Assembly (NCBI GenBank): GCA_027592745.1 | Contig: JAQCLG010000005.1 | Location: 1 to 51,869, forward strand | Source of the DNA: Pseudomonadota bacterium | GTDB taxonomy: Bacteria > Pseudomonadota > Alphaproteobacteria > SP197 | Length of the DNA: 51,869 nucleotides | Direction: 5' to 3' | In this document: positions 17,370 to 25,591 of the stretch, piece by piece | Position numbering within the stretch: position 1 is the stretch's first letter | Layout of the letters: each line of letters opens with the position of its first letter | The notes under the pieces: generated by a model | Told to the model about the DNA's origin: nothing | The model's database searches: none | Seen by the model: the letters and a program-made list of their open reading frames with translations, nothing else | Translations under genes and position numbers: made by a program

Positions 17370-17923
17370 CTTTCGACCACCGCCGCCGCGACCGACGCGC
17401 CGCACACCAGGATGCCGTGGCTGCGCATGAACAGCACGTCGCGCCCGCCCAGGGCGTCGGCCAGGCGTTCGCCCTCGGCTTCGCCGGCGGCCGCGACGGA
17501 AGCGGGATAACTGTCGTCATAGGCGATGCGGTCGTGGAACAGGGTTGCGGTCTGCAACGCCATGGCGAGGCGGCCGCCGTCCTTCATGCACAGCGCCGTG
17601 GCGTAGGGCATATGGGTGTGCAGCACGCAGCTGATGTCGGCCCGGCGGCGATAGACCGGCGCATGGATATGGTAGGCGACCTTGTCGTCGTCGTCCTGCA
17701 GGGCAAGCTCGTTGGAACCCGGCACGATGCGCACCAGATTGGACGCGGTCACCTCGCGCCAATGCAGGCCGTGGCGATTCAGGAGAAATCTGGCATCTCC
17801 CGCCAAACGTGCCGTGAAATGGTTGCAGATGCCTTCGGCCATGTCCCATTGCACGGCCAGGCGGAAAGCCGCGGCAAGGTCGCGACGCAACTGCGTTTCC
17901 TGGTCGGTGACGTGGGTGATCAT
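17370..17923 (-). pseudogene. Class II aldolase/adducin family protein, 5' fragment
   Basis: From the ATG at 17923 (MITHVTDQETQLRR), preceded by GGAGGAACCC, the product shows the class II aldolase fold: NHFTARLA, the metal histidines in VLHTHMPYATAL, and FMRSHGILVCGASVA. Homology ends about residue 183 near 17372, where the family normally continues for 60-80 residues. Beyond that the open frame runs antisense through the amidohydrolase fragment on the opposite strand, so the 439-residue track ORF is not a real protein. Both genes lose their 3' ends at the same place. An FNR/CRP-like box lies upstream at 17985. Confidence 0.8.
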
Positions 17924-17984
17924 GGGTTCCTCCGCAGGGCAGGGTCGGACTGGCCCGATACCAACGTCAAGAAAACAGCCTTGT

Positions 17985-17998
17985 GTGATCCACATCAA
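17985..17998 (-). promoter_or_regulatory. FNR/FixK/CRP-type operator-like palindrome
   Basis: GTGATCCACATCAA matches the FNR/FixK consensus TTGAT-N4-ATCAA with one mismatch, and also TGTGA-N6-TCACA partly. It sits about 62 bp upstream of the aldolase fragment start, a typical activator distance. Confidence 0.4.
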
Positions 17999-18166
17999 AG
18001 ATTCTTTGTGCGCCTGCAGACATACTTGCCGGGCGTTAAGGGCATCGCCACTCCGCCTCGTTCAGCGTGCGGCAAACCGGTGGTGATGAACCCGAGAGTT
18101 CTGGTAGCAGCTCGAAGATGGTGAAGCCCCCCAGGCGGATCGATCTGAAGCTGAGCCGGAAGGGGG

Positions 18167-18192
18167 CCCGCGGCGCTTGCGCCGCGGGTTTT
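18167..18192 (+). terminator. Intrinsic-terminator-like hairpin with no obvious upstream gene
   Basis: CCCGCGGCG and CGCCGCGGG form a perfect 9-bp stem with a 4-base loop, followed directly by TTTT. It points rightward, but no rightward gene ends nearby, so it may end a small RNA or a short leader transcript. Confidence 0.5.
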
Positions 18193-18449
18193 CCCTGAAC
18201 CCCTGCGGAGCCGGCAAGACTGCTCCTGCCGTCTTGCGGCCCGCCCCCCAGCGCAGCCTTCTGCATCCACTTGCGTGCGTTTCCGTGCCGGTTGCCGAAA
18301 GGTGATCGCAACCACAGTTTTGCAACCAGAGGGCACCTTGGCGCTGCCCGTGCGATGGTCGGGTGAAGCGAAAACGGCATCGCGCGTCCTTCCTTGGGGC
18401 GGCCCGCGCGGTCATGCCTTCTCTCGACCACGGTGCACCGGAGTGTGCG

Positions 18450-19625
18450 ATGACAGCGCCTGCGAACAGGCTGGTTCTCGCGGACAACGACAGTGGCGCG
18501 CGCTCCGCGGTGGCTGCTGCCGCGCGGGATGCCGGCTTCGCGGGCTCCCTGGCCGAGGATGCCTCCCGCGTGCTTGCCATGCTCGACGAGGATGTCATTG
18601 ACCTCCTGGTGATCGATGTCGTTGTTCCCGCGATCGACGGCATCGCCTTGCTGGGCGAGATCGCGATGCGTCGCGACAACGTGCGGGTGGTCCTCACCGG
18701 CGATGCCGATCCGCGGCTCCTGGCCGCCGCCGAACGCTTCGCCCGCCAGAGTGGCATCGATGTCGTCGGTGTCCTGCGCAAGCCGATCGTCGGCCAGGAC
18801 CTTGTGGCCTTCCTCGGCCTGGTGGGTCCTTCGACCCGGAAGCTGCGGCGCAACGCGCTGGAACATGCCATCAGCCATGGCGAGATCGAGGCCCATTACC
18901 AGCCCAAGCACGCGCACACCGCCGACGGCCTGCGTCTGATGGGTGCCGAGGCGCTGGCGCGCTGGCGCCATCCGCGCCTGGGCCTGCTTGCCCCGGCCAA
19001 GTTCTTCGACGACCTCGAGGCCGGCGGACTGGAAAGCGCCCTGACCGAACGCATGCTCCACGAGGTGACGAGCCACGCCGCGCGCTGCCGCGACCGCGGC
19101 CACGACCTGCAGTTCGCCGTCAACTTCACGCCCGGTCTGATCACCGATCCGTCCTGGCCGGCACGCATCGGGCGTTATCTCGATGCCTACCGCCTGCCTG
19201 CCCGGTGCCTGGCGCTGGAGATCACCGAAGGCAGCATGATCGGCCACGCCTTACGGTCGATCGAAGTGCTCACGCGCCTGCGGGTGCGGGGCGTCTCGCT
19301 GCTGCTCGACGACTTCGGCACCGGGTACTCCTCGCTGATGCGGCCGCATGTCCTGCCCTTCAACGAGATCAAGATCGACCGCGCCTTCATTGCCGAGATG
19401 CTGGTTCAGGACTCGGCGCGCACGATCGTCGCGGCGACCATCGATCTGGCGCACAAGCTCGGCCTGACCGCCTGCGCCGAAGGCGTCGAGAGCCAGGAAG
19501 CGGTCGACGCGCTCTGCGCCATGGGCTGTGACCACCTGCAAGGATACCACCTGGGCGCGCCGGTCGATGCCGAGACCTTCTTGCACATGCTTCAGGATCA
19601 GACCGCTGCTGCGGCGTGCCGCTGA
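18450..19625 (+). CDS. Response regulator with EAL-type cyclic-di-GMP phosphodiesterase domain
   Basis: A 391-residue protein starting at ATG 18450 (MTAPANRLVLADND). Residues 6-125 form a receiver domain with acidic residues near 12-14, the phosphoacceptor D56 in LLVIDVVVP and K111 in LRKPIV. Residues 135-385 are an EAL domain with catalytic signatures intact: GAEALARWRHP (E167), a conserved Asn in AVNFTP, LEITEGS, LLLDDFGTGYSS, IKIDRAF and AEGVES. It should hydrolyse c-di-GMP under phosphorelay control, affecting motility or biofilm. No cognate kinase is adjacent. Confidence 0.92.
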   Translation: MTAPANRLVLADNDSGARSAVAAAARDAGFAGSLAEDASRVLAMLDEDVIDLLVIDVVVPAIDGIALLGEIAMRRDNVRVVLTGDADPRLLAAAERFARQSGIDVVGVLRKPIVGQDLVAFLGLVGPSTRKLRRNALEHAISHGEIEAHYQPKHAHTADGLRLMGAEALARWRHPRLGLLAPAKFFDDLEAGGLESALTERMLHEVTSHAARCRDRGHDLQFAVNFTPGLITDPSWPARIGRYLDAYRLPARCLALEITEGSMIGHALRSIEVLTRLRVRGVSLLLDDFGTGYSSLMRPHVLPFNEIKIDRAFIAEMLVQDSARTIVAATIDLAHKLGLTACAEGVESQEAVDALCAMGCDHLQGYHLGAPVDAETFLHMLQDQTAAAACR

Positions 19626-19700
19626 ATCGCGCCGGGCCGGGGATTGCGTCCCTCAGCGCCCCGCCCCAAGCTGTGCCCGGCAAGACCGGGGGAGACCACC

Positions 19701-20636
19701 ATGGCACGACAGGATCTGCGGCAACGGCTGGCCGATGGACGGCCGCTGGTGATGGATGGAGCCATGGGTTCGGAGCTGCAGCGGCGCGGTGTCTGGGTCA
19801 GCCATGGTGCCACCGATGCCGCGCTCGGCGCCTGGTCGGCCACTGCCATGCGCGATGCGCCCGAGGTCGTGCGCGAGGTCCACGATGACTACTTCCGAGC
19901 CGGCGCCGATCTCGCCATCACCAACAGCTTCTGGACCAACTCGGTCAAGCTCGGCCTGGCCGGCCTTGGCGACAAGGCGGAGGCCTACACGCGCCTGTCG
20001 GCCGAGATCGCCGTCGAATCGCGCGACCGTCTGCGCCCCCAGGCTTATGTCGCCGGCGGCATGGCGCCGCCGCTCGGCGGGCGTGAGGAGATCGGCGTCG
20101 ACGCCGAACATCTGCCGCGGGAGTTCGCCATGCAGGCCCGCGCCCTGAAGGATGGCGGCGCCGACTGCATCCTGGTCGAGTACATCGGCCATGTCGCCGA
20201 TGTCGTTGCCGCCGTCGACGCCGTCAGCCCCACCGGGCTGCCCGTGATGGTCGGCCTGCGCCACATCCGCAACGACGGCACCATGCAGCATGGCGAGAGT
20301 TACGCAGAACTGGTCGATGCCCTGGGCGACCGCAAGGTCGATGCCATCCTGCTCATGTGCTCGCATCCCCAGGCGATCAGCGTCGGCCTGCCGCTGCTGC
20401 GGGCGGCCTTCGACGGCGCCATCGGAGCCTACCCCAACCACGGCTACGGCAAGCAGGCGCACAAGCTCGACGACCAGCACCAGTGGCACAGCCTCGACAC
20501 CGAAAGCTACGGTCCGGCCCACCTTGCGGCCGACGGCACGGCTTGGCTCGCTATGGGCGCGCAGATCGTCGGCGGCTGCTGCTCGACCACGCCCGACCAT
20601 ATTGCGGCCCTGCGCAGCGTGGTGCCGGAAGGCTGA
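19701..20636 (+). CDS. Homocysteine S-methyltransferase family protein
   Basis: Start ATG 19701 (MARQDLRQRLADG); 311 residues. The zinc-thiolate set of this family is present: C220 in LLMCSHP and C293/C294 in GGCCSTTPDHI. LVMDGAMGSELQRRG is the signature of the barrel start. These enzymes move a methyl group from S-methylmethionine, betaine or similar donors to homocysteine or another thiol. Given possible methylamine/betaine chemistry elsewhere in the window, a betaine-type donor is conceivable but not shown. It converges with the methyltransferase gene, leaving only four bases between the stops. Confidence 0.88.
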   Translation: MARQDLRQRLADGRPLVMDGAMGSELQRRGVWVSHGATDAALGAWSATAMRDAPEVVREVHDDYFRAGADLAITNSFWTNSVKLGLAGLGDKAEAYTRLSAEIAVESRDRLRPQAYVAGGMAPPLGGREEIGVDAEHLPREFAMQARALKDGGADCILVEYIGHVADVVAAVDAVSPTGLPVMVGLRHIRNDGTMQHGESYAELVDALGDRKVDAILLMCSHPQAISVGLPLLRAAFDGAIGAYPNHGYGKQAHKLDDQHQWHSLDTESYGPAHLAADGTAWLAMGAQIVGGCCSTTPDHIAALRSVVPEG

Positions 20637-20640
20637 AGCC

Positions 20641-21369
20641 TCAGCGCGCGATGGCGATCAGTTCCGGACTGTCGGGTCCGGCGGGCGAGCCGTCCCAGTC
20701 GCCCGGCATGGTGATGTCGTCGAAACCGGCGGCGCCGAGGAAGGCGCAGAGTTCGTCCTTCTCCATGAACCGCAGGGTGTCGCTGGCGACCATCCTGTCG
20801 CCCGCGCCGAAGTCGAAGCGGATCTCGTAGGTCACCAGCGGCCCCTCGACGGCAACCGTCTGGTAGCCGACCTCGACCCGGCCATGTCCGGGAAGATCGA
20901 CGACATCGACATCCTCTGCGACCCAGGTTTCCCATGCGCGCACGGCGCCATTGCGCGTCTCGAAGGCCAGTCTGCCGCCCGGCGCGAGGTGGCGGCGGAA
21001 CGCCTCCAGGGATGCGGCGATCTCCGCGTCGCCCTGCAAGGTCTGGAAGGCATGGCCGGTCATCACGATGAGGTCGAAACGGGCCGCCAGGTCGAGCCCG
21101 GGTGCGTCGCACAGCACCCAGTCGACGCCCTCGCCGCCGGGCTGCTTGCGGGCGATCTCCAGCATCGCCGCGGCAGGGTCGGCGCCGCTCGCCAGGTGGC
21201 CGCGCGCGGCACACTCCACCGCCAGGGCCCCGGTGCCGCAGCCCATGTCGAGCACCGCCAGGGGCGAATCCTCGGCCAGTGCCAGGTAGAAATCCCAGTC
21301 CTTCCTGCCGGTGTTCAGCAGGTCGTAGAGCGCGGCCAGGCGCGGGTCGGTGTAGCTGGTGCTGGGCAT
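20641..21369 (-). CDS. Class I SAM-dependent methyltransferase
   Basis: 242 residues from ATG 21369 (MPSTSYTDPRLAALYD). The SAM-binding motif I is VLDMGCGTGALAVECA, followed by motif II around ASGADPAAAML and LDLAARFDLIVMTGHAFQ as motif post-I/IV. The N-terminal YDLLNTGRKDWDFY is typical of a common small-molecule methyltransferase group of alphaproteobacteria. The target is unknown. It starts ten bases after the AMP nucleosidase gene ends, so the two may be cotranscribed. Confidence 0.88.
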   Translation of the reverse strand: MPSTSYTDPRLAALYDLLNTGRKDWDFYLALAEDSPLAVLDMGCGTGALAVECAARGHLASGADPAAAMLEIARKQPGGEGVDWVLCDAPGLDLAARFDLIVMTGHAFQTLQGDAEIAASLEAFRRHLAPGGRLAFETRNGAVRAWETWVAEDVDVVDLPGHGRVEVGYQTVAVEGPLVTYEIRFDFGAGDRMVASDTLRFMEKDELCAFLGAAGFDDITMPGDWDGSPAGPDSPELIAIAR

Positions 21370-21379
21370 GGCAGGCCGC

Positions 21380-22816
21380 TCAGCGGAACGCGGGCTCGTC
21401 GAAGCTGCGCAGCTTGCGCGAATGCAGGACCGCCGGGCCGCCTTCGTTGAGCAGGTCGATGGCGGTGAGCGCGATCGAAAGGTGCTGGCTGATGCGCTCG
21501 CGGTAGAAGGCATTGGCCATGCCGCGCAGCTTGATCTCGCCGTGCAGCGGCTTGTCGGAGACGCACAGCAGCGTGCCGTAGGGCACCCGGAAGCGATAGC
21601 CGTTGGCCGCCACGGTCGCCGATTCCATGTCGATGGCGATGGCGCGCGACTGGTTGAAGGCCGCGGTCAGGTCGGAAAGGCGCAGCTCCCAGTCGCGGTC
21701 GTCGGTGGTGTAGATCGTGCCGGTGCGGAAGCGCGCCTTCAGCTCCTGGCCCTTCAGCCCTGTGACATGGGCGACCGCGCCGTGCAGGGCCTGCTGGACC
21801 TCGGCGATCGGCGGCACCGGCACCCAGGCCGGCAGGTCGGCCTCCAGCACCTGGTCGGCGCGGACATAGGCGTGGGCCAGCACATAGTCGCCCAGCAACT
21901 GGGTGCCGCGCAGGCCGCCGCAATGGCCGATCATCAGCCAGCAGTGCGGGCGCAGCACGGCGATGTGGTCGGTGATCGTCTTGGCGTTGGACGGGCCGAC
22001 CCCGATGTTGACCAGGGTGACGCCGTGGCCGTCGGCGCGCTTGAGGTGATAGGCCGGCATCTGCGGCAGATGGCCCGGGACGGTGCCGGCAGTCGCCCCG
22101 TCGGGTGTCGTCAAGACATCGCCGGGTTCGACGAAGGCGCTGTAGCCGCGATCGCCCGCGACCGCCTCGCGGCCATGGGCGACGAACTCGTCGACATAAC
22201 GCTGGTAGTTGGTGAACAGCACGAAATGCTGGAAGTGCTCGGGTGCCGTGGCCGTGTAGTGGTGCAGGCGGACCAGCGAATAGTCCACGCGCTCGGCTGT
22301 GAACAAGGCGAGCGGCCGGTCGGCGCCGGGCAGGGACACATGACGGCCGTTGGCGATGGCATCGTCGATGCGCGCCACGTCGGGCAGCGGGAAGATGCGC
22401 CGCAGGTCGCCGACATGCGCGTCGGTGATGTCCGAGCTCGCCTCGTCCACGGCAAAGGGCAGCGGGATCGGCCGGTCGCTGACGCCGATTTCCAGGGGCC
22501 GGCCGTAGTGGCGCAGCAGCAGGTCGAACTGTTCGCGGTAGTAGTCGGCAAACAAGGCGGGTCGCGTCAGCGTCGTGGTGTAGCGGCCCGCAGAGGGCAG
22601 GAAGCCGTAGGACAGCAGCGGCCGCGAGACCGCCAGCGCGCCATCGCTCTCGATCGCGACATAGGGATAGAAGGCCGCCGGCGCCGGGCTGGCATGGTCG
22701 CCGTCGGCGAAGGCCGCAAAACGCGCCACCAGCGCGGCGCGTGCGGCATCGTAGAGTTCGGTGACGCGGGCAAGCGCGGCATCGGCATCGGTGAAACGTT
22801 CCATGAGCTGGTTCAT
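21380..22816 (-). CDS. amn: AMP nucleosidase
   Basis: 478 residues from ATG 22816 (MNQLMERFTDADAAL), close to the 484 of the E. coli enzyme. It hydrolyses AMP to adenine and ribose 5-phosphate in purine salvage and adenylate homeostasis. The N-terminal regulatory domain (about 1-180) and the C-terminal nucleoside-phosphorylase-like domain are both evident, the latter with NIGVGPSNAKTITDH, MIGHCGGLRGTQ and AIDMESATVAANG, which holds the catalytic-site glutamate region. No internal damage. The track ORF start at 22990 overextends into the next gene. Confidence 0.93.
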   Translation of the reverse strand: MNQLMERFTDADAALARVTELYDAARAALVARFAAFADGDHASPAPAAFYPYVAIESDGALAVSRPLLSYGFLPSAGRYTTTLTRPALFADYYREQFDLLLRHYGRPLEIGVSDRPIPLPFAVDEASSDITDAHVGDLRRIFPLPDVARIDDAIANGRHVSLPGADRPLALFTAERVDYSLVRLHHYTATAPEHFQHFVLFTNYQRYVDEFVAHGREAVAGDRGYSAFVEPGDVLTTPDGATAGTVPGHLPQMPAYHLKRADGHGVTLVNIGVGPSNAKTITDHIAVLRPHCWLMIGHCGGLRGTQLLGDYVLAHAYVRADQVLEADLPAWVPVPPIAEVQQALHGAVAHVTGLKGQELKARFRTGTIYTTDDRDWELRLSDLTAAFNQSRAIAIDMESATVAANGYRFRVPYGTLLCVSDKPLHGEIKLRGMANAFYRERISQHLSIALTAIDLLNEGGPAVLHSRKLRSFDEPAFR

Positions 22817-22871
22817 GCCGCGGCCATACCCACTTTGGCGCCCGCGGTCGAGTCCGCCCCGGCGCGGCCGG

Positions 22872-23348
22872 TCAGGCCGGGATGTGCAGGAACACGCTTT
22901 CGCCGTCGGGTCCGAAGGCGATGACGTCATAGGCCTCGCTGGTCGCGCCCTCCATGCCGGGCGAACCCATGGGCATGCCGGGCACGGCAAGGCCGGTCAG
23001 TGTCGGACGCGCCACCAGGAGTTTCTCGATCGCCACGGCAGGGACATGGCCCTCGATGGTGTAACCCTCGATCACGGCGGTATGGCAGGATTCCAGATGC
23101 GCGGGCACGCCCAGCCGTGCCTTGACCGGGGCCAGGTCGTCGCTGTCCTCGACGGTGACGGCAAAGCCATTGGCCTCCAGGTGTTCGACCCAGCCGATGC
23201 AGCAGCCGCACCAGGGGTTCTTGTAGACCATGGCCCGGGTCGGCCCGGCTATCGCGGGCATGCCCCAGGCGGCAAGCAGCAGACCGCCGGCCGACAGCAG
23301 GCTGCGGCGGCTGAGCGCAAGGGTGCGGCTGGGCATGGGCTCGTGCAT
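22872..23348 (-). CDS. DUF411 family periplasmic metal-binding protein with Tat-like signal
   Basis: 158 residues from ATG 23348, preceded by GGGAAGAG. The N-terminus carries a twin-arginine signal, LALSRRSLLSAGGLLLAAWG, so export through Tat is expected. The mature part shows the DUF411 signature YKNPWCGCCIGWVEHL and a Cys-His pair (LESCHTAVIEGY), with Met-rich PGMPMGSPGMEG near the end. DUF411 proteins are associated with copper and other metal resistance. It lies 55 bp upstream of amn and 56 bp downstream of comM, on the same strand. Confidence 0.88.
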   Translation of the reverse strand: MHEPMPSRTLALSRRSLLSAGGLLLAAWGMPAIAGPTRAMVYKNPWCGCCIGWVEHLEANGFAVTVEDSDDLAPVKARLGVPAHLESCHTAVIEGYTIEGHVPAVAIEKLLVARPTLTGLAVPGMPMGSPGMEGATSEAYDVIAFGPDGESVFLHIPA

Positions 23349-23404
23349 GGTCTCTTCCCTGTCGGTTCTGCCGCAAGAATAGCGGTCCGCGGCCGCCAGG
23401 GCCA

Positions 23405-24916
23405 TCACCGCTCCAGGGCGATGCGCCGGTAGCTCAGCGCCTCGGCGATGTGCGGGTGGGCAACGTTCTGGGCACCGGCCAGGTCGGCGATGGTGCGGGC
23501 GACACGCAGCACCCGGTGCCAGCCGCGCGCCGAGAGCTTCAGGCGGTCAGCGGCCTGGGTCAGCAGGGCCTGGCCGGCGGCGTCCGGCCGGGCGATCTGC
23601 TCTAGCAGGGCGCCGTCGGCCCGTGCGTTAACGTGGACGCCGGGATGCTCGGCAAAACGTGCGGTCTGGATCGCCCGCGCTGCGGCGATGCGTGCAGCGA
23701 CGGCGGCCGAACCCTCCGCAGGCGGCGGCAGAGCTAGGTCGGCGGCGGCGACCTCTGGCACTGCCACATGCAGGTCGATGCGGTCGAACATCGGGCCGGA
23801 GACACGCGCCTGGTAGTCGGCGGCGCAGCGCGGCGCCCGCGAACAGGCACGGCCGGGATCGGAGAGCCAGCCGCACTTGCACGGGTTCATCGCGGCGACC
23901 AGCTGGAAACGCGCGGGATAGGTGACGTGGTGGTTGGTGCGGGCGACCAGGGTCTCGCCGCTCTCGACCGGCTGGCGCAGGGTGTCGAGTACCGGGCGCT
24001 GGAACTCCGGCAGTTCGTCGAGGAACAGCACGCCGTTGTGGGCAAGGCTGACCTCGCCGGGCCGCGCACGCATGCCGCCGCCGGTCAGTGCCGCCATGCT
24101 GGCGCTGTGGTGGGGATCGCGAAAGGGGCGGCGCCGGCTAATGCGCCCGCCCTTGAGCTCACCCGCCACGGAGGCGATCAGGCTGACCTCCAGCGCCTCC
24201 TCCGGCGTCAGCGGCGGCAGGATGCCGGGAAGGCGCTTGGCCAGCATCGACTTGCCCGAGCCGGGCGGACCGATCATCAGCAGGTTGTGGGCGCCGGCGG
24301 CGGCGATCTCCAGGGCGCGCTTGGCCGCTTCCTGGCCCTTGATGTCGGCAAGGTCGAGCCCGGCGGCATCGTCCTGCGCCAGCATCGGCCGCGGTGGCGA
24401 GAGCACCTGCGTGCCTTTCCAGTGGTTGATCAGGCCGACAAGATGATCGGGCGCCAGCACCGGCGCCCTGCCCGCCCAGGCCGCTTCCGAACCGTTGCCG
24501 GCCGGGCAGACGATGCCGCGGTCGAGCCGGGCGGCGGCGATCGCTGCGGGCAGCACGCCCGCGACCGGCGTGATGCGTCCGTCGAGCGAGAGTTCGCCCA
24601 GGATCAGGTTCTCCTCCACGACATCGGCCGGCACCGCGCCCAGCGCCTGCAGCAGGGCGACCGCGATGGGCAGGTCGTAGTGGCTGCCCTCCTTCAGCAC
24701 GTCGGCGGGCGCCAGGTTCACAGTGATGCGCCTTCCGGGCAGGGCAAGGCCGATGGCGGCCAGCGCCGCGCGCACCCGCTCCTCGCTCTCGCCCACCGCC
24801 TTGTCGGGCAGGCCGACGATGGCAAACACCGGCTGGCCGGGCACGAGCGAGACCTGCACCTCCACGGGTGTCGCCTCGATGCCGCTCAGCGCGACCGTGA
24901 TCACGGGTGCAACCAT
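23405..24916 (-). CDS. comM: ComM/YifB family Mg-chelatase-like AAA+ ATPase
   Basis: 503 residues from ATG 24916 (MVAPVITVALSGIEATP). An N-terminal Lon-protease-like domain (about 1-165) contains RRITVNLAPADVLKEG, followed by the AAA+ core with Walker A GPPGSGKSMLAKRLPG and Walker B NGVLFLDELPEF. A C-terminal zinc-type cluster (CKCGWLSDPGRACSRAPRC) and a winged portion complete it. The family drives branch migration during DNA integration in natural transformation. A Leu codon here (23735-23737) is the rare CTA, in a CCTAG pentamer; see findings. Confidence 0.92.
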   Translation of the reverse strand: MVAPVITVALSGIEATPVEVQVSLVPGQPVFAIVGLPDKAVGESEERVRAALAAIGLALPGRRITVNLAPADVLKEGSHYDLPIAVALLQALGAVPADVVEENLILGELSLDGRITPVAGVLPAAIAAARLDRGIVCPAGNGSEAAWAGRAPVLAPDHLVGLINHWKGTQVLSPPRPMLAQDDAAGLDLADIKGQEAAKRALEIAAAGAHNLLMIGPPGSGKSMLAKRLPGILPPLTPEEALEVSLIASVAGELKGGRISRRRPFRDPHHSASMAALTGGGMRARPGEVSLAHNGVLFLDELPEFQRPVLDTLRQPVESGETLVARTNHHVTYPARFQLVAAMNPCKCGWLSDPGRACSRAPRCAADYQARVSGPMFDRIDLHVAVPEVAAADLALPPPAEGSAAVAARIAAARAIQTARFAEHPGVHVNARADGALLEQIARPDAAGQALLTQAADRLKLSARGWHRVLRVARTIADLAGAQNVAHPHIAEALSYRRIALER

Positions 24917-24968
24917 GAAGGGAGGCTAGCGGGTTGGAGCGGGCAGGTCAGCGGCTTTGTGCGGCACA

Positions 24969-25000
24969 CGGCCCCGCACCGCCGGAGCGGTACGGGGCCG
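24969..25000 (-). terminator. Strong hairpin downstream of the GFA-type gene
   Basis: CGGCCCCGCACCGC and GCGGTACGGGGCCG pair over 13 of 14 positions with a CGGA loop. It lies 24 bp after the GFA-type stop (leftward) and 52 bp before the comM start. There is no U-run, so termination may be weak or Rho-assisted. Confidence 0.5.
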
Positions 25001-25023
25001 ATGACGGCGGGTCTTCGGACGGT

Positions 25024-25461
25024 TCAGCTACCCTTGGGCGAGACGAAGTCCGGGCGCAGGCCTTCGTAGACGGGGCGGCCGTCGCTCGGCCTGGGCGCAC
25101 CGGCCGCGGAGTCGTAGAAGGCGTGGTAGGTCGCCGGCAGCAGAGCGGGATCGAAGCCCATCAGGTTGGGCACGACGACGCGGATGCGATGCTGCTTGTC
25201 GTCGAGCATGATCGGCGTGCCGCAGTCGGCGCAGGTGCACAGTTCCAGCGGGCCGTCGGGGTTCTTGGCGTTGAACGGCTCGCGCTTGAGCTTCTCGGGA
25301 TGATCGACGCTGAGGTCCTTGTGGCCGAAGAAGACGACATGGGTCGTCTCCTAGCCGGTGACGCCCTTGCACACCGAGCAATGGCAGGTGTGGTTGTCGA
25401 TCGGTTCGTGGTCGGCATGGGTGTGCACATGGGCACACCCGCCGGAATACTGCTTGGACAT
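25024..25461 (-). pseudogene. GFA/CENP-V family zinc protein, interrupted by an in-frame TAG
   Basis: The reading frame from ATG 25461 (MSKQYSGGCAHVHTHAD) to the stop at 25024 would give 145 residues, but codon 37 is TAG (25351-25353). Zinc ligands of glutathione-dependent formaldehyde-activating-enzyme-like proteins lie on both sides: CHCSVC just before the TAG and CTCADCGTPIM after it. The frame does not shift. Plus-strand context is CCTAG, and restoring CCTGG would make the codon CAG (Gln), which fits the loop after SVCKGVTG, though I cannot confirm the family residue. As read, only a 36-residue stub is made. Confidence 0.82.
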
Positions 25462-25591
25462 GACGTCTCGTTCCCCTGTGATGTCGCCGCCCGCAGGGGG
25501 CCGTGGGGACGGCTTGCCGGCAGCGACGAGCCTGCGCCGCCTCAGGCGGCGGCACACCATGCTAGGCGTGTGCGGGGGCGCTTGCCATGGC

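Larger units (their letters stand above)
17924..18449. other. Gene-poor 526-bp stretch with regulatory-looking structure
   Basis: Between the aldolase fragment and the EAL gene I see no convincing coding frame. It holds an FNR/CRP-like palindrome (17985-17998), an intrinsic-terminator-like hairpin (18167-18192) and a second hairpin GCAAGAC/GTCTTGC (18214-18237). A 26-codon ORF starting MVKPPRRIDLK overlaps the first hairpin but has no other support. Confidence 0.5.

Noticed and set aside
25535-25550. GCCGCCTCAGGCGGC palindrome between the sulfotransferase and GFA-type genes as a terminator
   Set aside because: The stem is short with almost no loop and there is no U-run; I cannot tell it from chance in such GC-rich DNA.
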